DNA from: Vanilla planifolia
Taxonomy: Eukaryota > Streptophyta > Magnoliopsida > Asparagales > Orchidaceae
Assembly (NCBI GenBank): GCA_023846275.1
Contig: CM043872.1
Span: forward strand, 12,641,170 to 12,705,169
DNA: 64,000 bases
Direction of reading: 5' to 3'
Each line of letters begins with the position of its first letter. Position 1 is the stretch's first letter. The notes under the pieces are model-generated. The model had not been told where the DNA came from and did not search any database. It saw only the letters and a program-made list of their open reading frames with translations. The position numbers and the translations under genes were made by a program. Shown in pieces: positions 25,010 to 35,700 of this stretch.

Positions 25010-25700
25010 GTATATTCCTACACAAATTGTCCTTGTGAGTGTTATAGACTATGATATTTTTTATCTTTCCTAAATGTAACTTATAAGATAAAAATCTTCT
25101 CAGATTAATTTTTTAATTTGACTCTATGTCATTGTTAAAACTATTTTAGTTCTTAAGTAGGTATTCCACCAAGCCAATGTATAACTCATTATTTTTAGTC
25201 AAGCATACACTTTTTTATTAATTGACGAATATTTATATAGAAAAAAATATGTCTCTAATTGTTCTAATTAGGTATCTAATTTTTCTACATCTACTGTATC
25301 ATTATAATTTTATAATTCAAGTGAAGCATCTATCTTGAAAAAATGTTGTCAATTCCTGTGCTTTGAAAATATGAGATTAATATCATTCTTATCTTTAATT
25401 CCAAATATTTTTAGAGTATCACTTAATATAAAATTCTTGATAAAGAGTATTTTTTAGTAGATTTTTTTTTGAATTTGTTATAAAAAGGGATTAGGATTTT
25501 AGTACCACCTCCATTATCTCTTGTATTTGTTGAGATAATAGAGCTACTTGTATCTCCAAACTTGATGATAAAAAAAGTTGATGTAATCATCTCAATTAAA
25601 AGCCTCTTTAATGGTTAGATTCCTTTTTATAGCTTGCTTTTCAATTATCTTTTTTTGTACTTATCATTGGGGTCTAATCAAGAGTCTCTGATACATGCAA
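25010..25700 (-). pseudogene. Gypsy gag remnant with primer binding site (minus strand)
   Basis: On the minus strand an initiator-Met-like primer binding site (atgtatcagagac) lies at 25,696-25,684. About 340 bases further, FKIDASLEL begins a gag whose frame then reads VDVEKLDT and, after shifts, SYTLAWWNTYLRTKIV at about 25,170-25,120. This is the same gag family as the plus-strand copy at 7,640-8,260; primer-site-to-gag spacing and residues correspond. The sequence above 25,700 should therefore be its 5' LTR. The element is broken by the Copia LTR fragment at 24,890. Confidence 0.72.
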
Positions 25701-25704
25701 TAAT

Positions 25705-27060
25705 ATATTTATCTATAAGGTATTCTCTCCTCAAGCCCTCACCAATATACCTTCTTTTTAGATAGTAGTAGGGAAAGTAGAAGCATGATAATGGTGAGGA
25801 GTAAAGGAGAAAAATGGCTTTTATCACAAGGAGATTAAATTAACAACATCCTTTTAAAGTCAATGCTACACTTTATTTACCAAATTATAAAGAGAAAAAT
25901 AGTTTTTTGCCCCCAAGAACTTTTCTTACAAAGGGTTTTGAAACTCATGAAGTTTTGATTCCTAGAATTTTGAATGTTCTCAAATATCTTTCTCACCATT
26001 TTATGTAAAGGTTTGGATATAATATTTAATTATAAAAAATGATTTTAACCAAAAATGTAAAAAATTTCCAAATTCTTCAAATTTTGCAAGACCAGCTTGA
26101 CCTTACTCCTGTCTGCACATGCATACTTGTGCCCCTGCTTACATATGGTCATACTAAGGGCATGTACATAAGTACTATTCCTACACGTAGTAGCCCTCTG
26201 AGCATGTGTTGACCATGACTCATGGTAAGTGGTCGATAGGGTGCATGTGTAGCATACATGTGATTAGTTTTACTTAATCACGAGTGCCAATGCACAACTT
26301 TATTGCTTCGTGCTATAATGATGATTTTCATCATTTTGTCGTGATTTTTTATCTATTTTAGTTTTGATGACCTTGTAATTAATCTCTTGATTAGTTTGAG
26401 ACTAATACATGCTACTCTACATAAAGTGTTAGTAATCAAAATCAATGAGGTCATATTATGTGGTGTAATATAAAACTAATACCTATCACCTTACATTGAG
26501 AACTAGGGATGATCCACCAATAATCTTAAATATTTATCATAAATTATGAGATAATATTTCAGAAAAACCTCTTATTTTACATAATATATTATTTAATAAG
26601 TTTCACAATAAATATATGCCATAATATCACAATATTATCTTTAATTTATTTTATTTCCTTTCCAATTATTTTCCTAAATACCATTATCATTTCCATTATC
26701 TCATGTAAAATATAGAATATGCCAAATACTATTAAATACCACACACATCAAAATAGAAATGGAAAACAATATAATAATTTGGAATATTGTATGATAGGAT
26801 AAAATAATATCTCAAAATATATGAAATAGATAAAAAGATAATCTATTAATAATATATTTATATCATAATTATTAGGTTTAACTGTCCGATTTCAAATAGA
26901 ATTTCTTTTTTTAGTTTGTCCCATTTTAAAATTATTATAAAATAAATTTATTCAAAAATTGTATTATAACTTATTCATTTTTCCAAATAAGTAACACTCA
27001 TATTTTCCTAATTCCTAAATTTACAAAATTCCATAAATTATATAAATTCCATTTAACAAA
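25705..27060. other. Probable 5' LTR of the minus-strand Gypsy element, then unassigned AT-rich DNA
   Basis: Bases immediately above the primer binding site should be LTR. A GC-richer block at 26,090-26,300 (catgcat, gtgcatg words) resembles in character the LTR-like arms at 6,830-7,030 and 9,350-9,600. I found no second copy and no gene from there to 27,060. Confidence 0.4.
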
Positions 27061-28970
27061 TGTATTATATGCCACATCTATTTGTTATATGACTAAACAT
27101 TATATGAAGTACATAAGAACCAATGTATTGTGCATCTCTTGCTTTTCAGCCTATGAATACGTCATGGTTAGCATAAATATACATAGCTCAATTTTTTGTA
27201 CATCAACTATGATGAGATACTATACATAAATCAAGGAAGATAAAAATAACATCTCTACTTTCTTTCAAATACATTCCCAAGATTTTTTTGAAATGCAAAA
27301 TTAAGATTTTAATTATTAAAATCAATCCAAAAAAAAAACATTAAATACAAGTAAATTACCTAAAGAATCCTTTAACTCTCTCTCCTCTCCTTTTTTTTTT
27401 TCCTATATTTCTCATCTCTAATACGAGGAGCTTTCATCCATATTTCTTTCTACTTTCAGCCAAATCCCTTCAACCCTTTCACAACTAGCAACACAAATTC
27501 CTTCCACTCTCTAATTTGTTAAATCCCTTCCTTTTCCCTCTACAACCAACGTCTCCCTTTTCTCTTTTCTAATCATTTGTTTTCCTTTTCTCTATTTTCT
27601 TCCTTTCTTCAACTTACTTAAACCACCTCTTCTTCCTAGTTACTTTGATTAATCCATTAGATAAATGTAAGTAATGGCTATTAAGTTTGCCAAATTATAA
27701 AACTACTCTTAATAAATTACAAGATATCCATTCAATCTTTTATTTCAAAAATTCAAAACAAAATAGTTAGATCTTTAATAATGATAAATAAAACATTATT
27801 GAATTTCTTCCAAATAACTCTTTCTAAAAGAATGTCTTATTTAAAATTTTGACATGCTAAACTACAAAAAAACCATTTAGTCCTTTTATTTTAGAAATTC
27901 AAATCAAAATATTCAATAATAGCAAATAAAACATCATTGAATTCCTTTAAAAAAGCTCTTCTTAAAAGTATGCTTAATGGAAAATTTTAATATATTTATG
28001 TAATAAGAATCCTAATTTGTTATTCCTAATTTATTTTCACTTTGATTCATTGATTATTTTTAATTTATAAAAATATATGTCCTTAAAATGTAATATGTTG
28101 TAAATACTGAAATTAAAATATTATGAATATAAGTATAGATATTTTAGGCATTGAAGCTAATATTTAATTGAGCTAGATTAAGATATTAACATTTAGTTAT
28201 ATCTCAAATAATATATAATTTTTCGTAATTTTTGTTGATAATTTTACTCCAATCATTATTATAGCCACTCACTTTTTGTATCTTATTCTTGCGAGCTTCA
28301 TATTGCAATGAGAAGCTTCATTTTGCTTTGCATGATTCTTATTATTTTTTTTTGGCTTTGTTTATGTGATGGTTGAGCTAATCACACATTCTACCTTTTG
28401 TACTTTTCATTTGCTATTCATTATATGTTATTGTGCTCGTGATTATGACTTGGAAATTAGTAATGCTGTTTCAATTTGTTATCTTCAATATTATTCTATT
28501 GTTTGAATTAAAATTGTTAACATGTGTACTAATTAAGTTTGAATTTTAACCCAAATTTTATTAATTTTATAAGTATATAATATGTGTGTTTTTATTATGC
28601 TACAGATGTTTGTGATGCAGAATATGACATGACTTAAATTTTGTAATATTTTGTATTGAGATTATGTAACATTGTTTATAGAATCAATGTCAGTTAACTT
28701 TGTCTATTTTTAGATTAATAATGATAGATAGCATGGATATATTTCATGAGACTTCAAGAGATCAATGAGCAGAAAAGATAACCTATTATCTTATGCTTTA
28801 TTAATGCACTAGAAACAATGTTTTAGCATTTGAACTATTAGGTTATAATAGCGTTATTGCAAAAGTAAATTTGGTATGAGAAATATTATGATTTTATTCA
28901 CTTTATTAATGTTAGAAGACTAAGATTTTAAAGTTAATATTACTTTTTTTTTATTACAAATGAATAAATT
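27060..28970 (+). repeat. Dispersed repeat, copy 2 (partner ~10,660-13,010)
   Basis: It starts with tattatatg/tattgtgcat words related to the array at 10,660-11,290. It includes a pyrimidine-rich block at 27,370-27,660 and ends with the 28,600-28,970 segment, which matches 12,640-13,010 closely. The end segment is well supported; the extension to the left rests on spacing and weak similarity. Confidence 0.55.
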
Positions 28971-30200
28971 ATGATAGATGTTACAAGACAAAGATGTAAG
29001 AAAAATTAAATGATACAAAATAGGCCTTATATTAAAAATAAACAAATGCATGTTAGCAAAATAAGCTAAGGCACAAATCAAAAGATTTTTTTTTCAAATA
29101 GTTTGAGGGAATATCCAAGAGCATGAGTCAAAAATAACATGTATGCAAAAATAATCTCCAAATTTTCATAACAACTTCCTAAATTCTTACAAACTATGCT
29201 ATTGTACACATGACCCAAAACATTGGTCAGGTGACTTTAACTTATGATTTTTAATTTCCTTATATATTAAAATTATTTTTACATTATTGGAAATAATTTG
29301 AATGATTTTCTTGTTCTTTAAGAGTGGTTTCATGTTCTGCATTGTCCTAGTTACTTATCTTGAGGCTATGTGTTGATTCTTGTAAATTCTTGTTGTGGAC
29401 ATAGTTATTTTTATCATTACAATAACAATGAATTGTAGATATTATAAACTATAAATTATTTCATCGTTCTTTTAAATCTCTTATTCATATTGGAGAGATG
29501 ACATCCATATTTGATAATGATGAAAGTTTTGCATCTTGTCATTCTTTTAAGCATCACAAGAGTGGAAAAATTGAAATATATAGGATTAAAAATTTTACAT
29601 ATAATAATATAGAAGTGATTTTTAAAAACTATAATATATGAGATTTGATTATTTTATATTTTAGTAATATATTTATTATACTATATAAACTTTTTTATTA
29701 TAGTATTTCAATGCTTAACACATTAATTGTTTTGTTTTTATGACAAACTTTTATGGATACATAACTTTTAAAATTATTTTATATTAATATAAGAATGAAT
29801 TTATCAAAATTTCTTAGAGAGAATATTATCAAAATGTTGCAAACACTAAATGATGAAAAGAAACTTAAAAAAATTATGGTGAAAATTATGTATTCATTAA
29901 ATTTATTGAGAAATCAAATGTATAATATGCTTTTACGCAATACATTTATACGTAATTGAGATAATATGTGTCTTATACGTGTCTCTAACAAAGAGTGTAC
30001 AACTATTTTAGAATGCAATGTGAGCTTTTTAATGATTAGTTAATTTATTAATAAAGTATAGTTTAATATTCAACACAAAATATATGCTAACATCAAAACA
30101 ACTAATTGTTTTCATACAAATTGTTACAAAAGCTAATAGCTATAAGATTATATGGGAGTTTTCTAAAAATTTTCATCATGAATTCCATGTCATTTTGCAC
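28971..30200. other. AT-rich unassigned stretch
   Basis: No coding region or repeat partner was recognised. It may contain the upstream part of the PIF/Harbinger element that follows. Confidence 0.4.
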
Positions 30201-30890
30201 TTACATTTTACCTAATTATTCTTTCATGAAAAAACTATTACTTGTCTCCCTTATATATGGCACAACTCAAATTTTTACTCGTACTTTAAAGATGATATTG
30301 GGGCATTTAGATGAGATACATGTGCTAACAATTGTTAATTGATGCAAACAAAATAAATACAGAAACAAGGGTTGTATCCTAAAAGGTCTTGGTCATATTG
30401 AATTTTGAAAGATAATTTTTTATGTTGCTTGAGGATCTGTTATTAAAATCTATGTATTTAAGTAAGCTGTAAAATAAAACAAGTTTATTATAACTTACAA
30501 AAAATATTATTTTATAGACTTTAGTTATGCAAATATTAAAAAGTTTATGACACTTATTTGAAGATTTAAGTATCATCTCAATAAATATTGTGCAAGACAA
30601 CAAAGTAAATATGATAACGTGCAAGAGTTAAATAATCACTACCAAGCACAACTCAAAAATATTGTTGAATGAATGTTCAAGATTTTAAAATGATAGTTTA
30701 AAATGTTGATAGATATGAAGCCTTTCACATTCAGTGTCTAAGCAAATATATTATTAACTTGTTGTGTGTTATACAACTTTATTGGTAAACATTGTTATGA
30801 TAACTTATACTTCATTATGATAATACAAGAACTATCACAGAAGTATAATGATGATCAATCGTAGAAGCAAGATAAATAATTTTTTTTTGT
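30200..30890 (+). pseudogene. Dead PIF/Harbinger transposase (DDE_Tnp_4 type)
   Basis: In the plus strand the frame around 30,285-30,380 gives DDIGA, a one-base shift, LDEIHV and then NKYRNKG. From 30,508 a single frame runs for over 200 bases: YFIDFSYANIKKFMTL, a stop, RFKYHLNKY, later LKNIVE, a stop, MFKILK and finally TCCVLYNFIGK. These are the three catalytic motifs of PIF/Harbinger transposase: the first aspartate at 30,310-30,312, the second at 30,517-30,519, and the glutamate at 30,667-30,669. All three acidic residues survive, although several stops and at least one frameshift make the gene inactive. I did not find terminal inverted repeats with TTA/TAA target duplications. The minus open frame at 30,379-30,624 is a shadow. 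Confidence 0.85.
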
Positions 30891-30899
30891 GTTGGAGTT

Positions 30900-32110
30900 A
30901 GAGACAAATTTGTAAAAGAGTAAATTAGGATATAATCATATAACAACTATATGTTAGTTATGTTATATTGAAAACATATGCTTTGATGTTTTGTCTTTGA
31001 TCATTTTTGTCATATATTTATATAAATAACATTAAAGACTATAAGATGATAATGAAACAGTTATCAGTCTGTCTATTTTATGATTTACATATTTGCATAA
31101 TTTATAAGAATTTTTTAGATATTAATTTATTTTTTAAAAAAATAATTTGGTTTATTATTTTTGGATATTGAAATTGTTCAATATTAAATTCTACAAAATA
31201 GATAATTTGATACAATTTGTTTACGTTATCATTTATTATGTGTACATATTATTAACATTGTATTTCATATAATCTTTTAAATTTATTTTTGACAACAATG
31301 CTTTTTAAAATATAATAAAACATTTGACTTATTATATTTTTCAAAGCGTTTCTTATTAAAAAAATATAAAATAATTTAATTGTAAAAATAAAAATAATAT
31401 TGTTGAACTAATGTTAAAAAAAAAATAATGTTTTAAAAAAAATGAAGAAATGTAAAAGATATTTTAATTATTTCACATTTTCATTGATTTTATTGAATGT
31501 TTATTGATTATATATAATCGATTAATATTTTAAAAGCGATGTTCAAATATATATATTTTTAATTATTTTCTTATTTTGTAACATTTGTATCAAATATAAC
31601 AAATGAGAATTATTTGTATATAGTAATATTGTAAATATTTTTCTTATACAATACACGTAATAATGAAAACTTTAAAGTTTAATTTGCTTATAAAATATGA
31701 TTTTATTAAAAATTAAGGAACGGTATATGATTTTCTAATATTTAACCATTACATCAGTAAAATTTGAATTAAAAATATCATATGGATAATTATATGTTAA
31801 TAAATATTGATTTATATTATTTTATATCATGTGATTATATATGAGCAAAACATTCTAATTATTTATTGCTCAATTTTGAATTTAGTTAAGCAAAAATGAC
31901 AATGAATTCAAAATATTAAAATATATTTAAATTAGTTTAAAATATATTTATTATGGGTAACTTATGATATCAAGCATAAATTTATTTTTATACAATTTTA
32001 TTTAATATATCAGTAACATATTAAATCATTCAAATTTATTTTAATTTGAGTCTAAATATATTTTTTTAATCTTTCTAACATAAGAATAATTAAATTATTC
32101 TAAATAAATT
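30900..32110. other. AT-rich upstream region of the CRM gene
   Basis: Extremely AT-rich with A- and T-runs, and no gene. It probably contains the distal promoter. A candidate PIF-like terminus (reverse complement aagggctgttcgacagatgt) lies at 32,118-32,137, but no partner was seen. Confidence 0.45.
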
Positions 32111-32143
32111 AAACCCACATCTGTCGAACAGCCCTTAAAAAAA

Positions 32144-32254
32144 ATGTTTTTTCGTTGTGCTTCTGCAGCAACACCACCTGCTCTTCGTCTCCTTCAACAG
32201 TCCTCGCGCTGCCCAACTAACAGATGCGTTGTAATCTCCTTGCACAGAAGCTAA
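32144..32254 (+). CDS. Upstream ORF (36 codons) overlapping the main start
   Basis: An ATG at 32,144 opens a 36-residue frame (MFFRCASAATPPALRLLQQS..., basic and without acidic residues) that ends at the taa at 32,252-32,254, past the main ATG at 32,224 and in a different frame. If the transcript starts upstream of 32,144 this uORF would reduce initiation at the main start. The transcription start is unknown, so the uORF may lie in untranscribed promoter. The composition also resembles a mitochondrial presequence, but no splice or shift joins it to the main frame. Confidence 0.35.
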   Translation: MFFRCASAATPPALRLLQQSSRCPTNRCVVISLHRS

Positions 32255-32752
32255 CAACTTCGCCATTACTAACCCTAAATTCAAATTCTATCCTTTGTTT
32301 TTTCCCCTCGCATCATCTCCTCCGACTCCGATCGAGAAAGCACTCCGTATCTCAGCGAGACGACGCCGACGACCCTCCCTTCTCCCGCGTTCCCAAAGCC
32401 TCAGAACCGAAATTCCAGCTGCCTACCAGAACTCTGTCGTCTTGCAAGGGCAAGTCCCATTCGCCTTTTCACTCTGAGCTGCCTTTTGACTTTCGCTTCT
32501 CGTACTCGGAGACTGACCCCTCCGTGCGGCCAATCGGATTCCGTGAACCCCCACGATTTTCTCCATTCGGTCCTGGCAGGCTTGACCGGAAATGGGATGG
32601 CGTGTCTGCTCGTGCTGTCGGTGAGGTGGCGCAGACTTCCGTGCTTGAAGAGCAGAGGAGGTCCGTGCTTGGGGAGCCGTTGACGGAAGAGGAAGTCAAC
32701 GAACTTGTTGAACGTTACCGGCACAGTGACTGCTCTCGCCAGATTAATCTAG
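32224..32752 (+). CDS. Exon 1 of the mitochondrial CAF gene
   Basis: Encodes residues 1-176 and the first base of codon 177. The donor is ctaG|gttcgg at 32,753, a weak plant donor (gttcgg rather than gtaagt). It was chosen because joining to 62,870 restores [12 protein letters not shown] exactly. Reading on into the intron adds 14 codons after the glycine and stops at 32,797-32,799. The exon is a GC-richer, CpG-containing island in very AT-rich surroundings. Other open frames on both strands over 32,295-32,724 are shadows of this exon. Confidence 0.95.
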
Positions 32753-35700
32753 GTTCGGTTCCCCTTTCATGTGATTTTCAGCAAGATTTTTTCCCTTGAG
32801 CTCTCTTTTTACTCCGTCAATTTAAACCATTTTTAGCATTTTGATAAAAAACAACAAGGAAGAATTTTGTAGTATTAGCGTGGTATTGCTAATGCTGCAT
32901 CTTCTTTAATGCAAATTATGGATTTAGGGATGAAACAGAGATTTATTTGATAAGAATGAAATATTATAGAAGATGAATCTTACAAGAAGAAACATATTTG
33001 ATGAGAATGATAGATCACAAAAAGACGAATTTTATAAGGAAAGAGAAGGAAGCTTGATCATAGTCTACCTGCTAGCATTAGCCAGGGAAAAGAGATATAA
33101 GAGAGATTTATTTGCAGAGAATGATATGTTATAGAAGATGAATCTTATTTGAGAGAAGGAAGCTTGACCAAAGTCCACAAGCTAGTTTGATTTGAGAAAA
33201 AGAGAGATAAAAAAGGGAAACATATAGCACTAGATGAAAGTTAGCTTCAAAGCATAAGATAAGCGTATGGTTTGTGCCTTGGTGCTTTATTTATAGTCAG
33301 GTAAGTTGATAGAATATAAAGACTTCATTTCCCCATTTGCCAATACAATTGAAAGCTTGTCATGACTAACTGTCAAGAAATTTGACTTCTAGTTAATATT
33401 GCAAAGTCAATTATTATTGCCTACAAACTAGCTTGCATTTGGAAACTAACTAAATATTCCAAAGTTGGTTCAAGAATTGGCATTGTCCATATGTTCTTGT
33501 ACAACCCTCAATGCAAATGAGCTGCTTCAAAGCCTTGGGCTTTCCTTTGATTGCCATATGGTAGTTGTCGAGCTGTTGTGGATGGCTGATAGTCCTTTGA
33601 TGCCTACAAAATCATCAAACCTCCTTGCAATGCTTGACAAAGAGAATTGTCTTACATGAATGTTGACCAAAAGAACCTTTTAAATGACTTTCATTGCCAA
33701 CTTTTGCTAGATGCATGATTGTTGAAGTCCCTAGAATTAGTAATTTCTTGAACCTTGATAGGATGAACACATTGCAATAAATGCTAAAAATGAGGCCTCA
33801 TGGTGGTCAAGAAGCCTTTGAAGAAGCAAGTGGATGTTGGGTGATCAAACAAATTGTGAAGTCTTCCTCTAGTGTTATTTTCTACTTGAGAAATCATTCC
33901 AATTTATGGATGAGCAGAACAACAATGAGAAGTGTTGGAGGTGCACATTTGATGATGCAATGAGCCATGCCCAGCATTCAAAATTAATTGATGAATTCTT
34001 GCAACTTCAGTTTTTATGTTAGGTTCCTTCTCACTTCATAGTTTGATTCTTCTAATTTTGGATTTTTTTGTGTAAATTGTTTTTGTGTGGAATGCTGGCT
34101 AAATTTGTATCTTGATCATTATGATTGATTATTTTAGATTTAGATGTGTAAGCTTGTCTTTAGTTTTGGAATGTTGATTCCTTTATTGCAAGTGCAGAGG
34201 AAACTGCTGTCTTTTCCTTTATATTTGGGTGTGAGAAGGAAGTTGATAAAAATATGAATTGTTGTTCCTTATTTTTAGCGTGGCCTAGAGTTGAATGCTT
34301 CACGTGCTAACTCTCTTTCTATACTTGAGGATGAGGTTCTAAAAAAAGTTACCTAATCACTCAACAACTCTCATACATACAATGTGCATACAGTTTACTA
34401 ATATGTTTTTATTGTCTTGTGGCACCTACCTTGCTATAACGCTAATTGGCCTAATTTGATATGTTATTCTTTGATGTTGACATCTTTGCCAGTGTGGAGC
34501 CTAGAATTCATCAATTTGATGAAAAAAAATCATCTTAAGTTTGATCAATTTGTATGTCTTGCTGATGAAGGTTAGTACAACGACTTAAGAACTAAAATTC
34601 TTGAGATCTTCGAAGAGAATTGAGACATCCATTGATTTTATCTATGAGCATCTTCAAATCTTGTAGATAGGGTTAGGTTATAAATCCATGCTCCTTATTA
34701 GAGACTTAGAATCATGTTATCCTCAAAGTTCTCTTTGCTTTTTGTGCCTCTTGCATCCAAGCAGATGAAAGGAGCTTAGCATCAAGATGTAGATTATGAG
34801 CTTCATGGAGGAATCTTTTTCTCCTCTCTTATTCCCCATGTTGTAAAGCATTGATACCTTTCTTAGTCTTTTGATATTTTTGCTTGTGGTGAAAAAAATA
34901 TTGGTGATGATAATTGATGAAGTTAAATAATGGTCATTGGATACAAGATAACTAATAAAGAATTAATTTATATGACCTGTGTTACCCATGTATTCATGAT
35001 AGATGTTACTTGCGATCCATGAAATTTTCATGTTTTTGTTGTTTCTTTTTTTTTTTTTTGTTTTTTGGATCTTGGTTATGAATGTTGTATTTTTTTTTGT
35101 TGTCTAAATTTAAATGATTTGCTTTCATATTTTTTTATGGCTTCAAATTTTAATTTTATGGATCTTGGTTATATTTAATTTTAGATTTTACACTAGTAAT
35201 ATCCTACAGTTTTTTATATTTGTTGTATCATTGTATATATTATCAGATTTGTTTTATTGAACCCATGCTTAATTTAGAAATTCATGTTGTACAACAACTT
35301 TCAAGCAAGCATAATTCATATATGCATGGTAAGTGGATCACAAATATCTTTCTTCCATCAAGCATCTTATGTGGTGAATTACTTCAAGTTTTAGTGGTCA
35401 TAACCTCAAAGGTTTGACAAGTAGAAGCTCTAAGCCAGAAAATAGCAAAAAGACACTTTTTTAGGGGATCACTAGCATATTAAAAGTCAGAAGGTTACAA
35501 AAGGATTACTACTATGATCCACAGGACTTTATTAGTTTGTCGATGTTCTTTCAAAATGTCGACTTGGTCACTATCATTTGATCTCACCTATAAGAGGCAT
35601 ATAAGCTCTTGGCTAGGCTTCATGCCACCTGCCAAAATCTAATCAAGCATTGACAACTGCATTGCCTTCTTTAAGGCTTCAATCATGATGTTGAGTGTTG

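Noticed and set aside
32401..32724. Minus-strand open frames of 107 and 76 residues over exon 1
   Set aside because: Shadows of the GC-rich exon 1; the plus frame matches a known family and joins to downstream exons.
32224..32799. Exon 1 as a complete 191-residue intronless gene
   Set aside because: The family continues after INLG with sequence found at 62,870; the last 14 codons before 32,799 resemble nothing and follow a splice donor.
33781..33963. 60-residue open frame in intron 1 as a gene
   Set aside because: No recognisable domain, no splice partners, and it lies in an unassigned repetitive-looking stretch.
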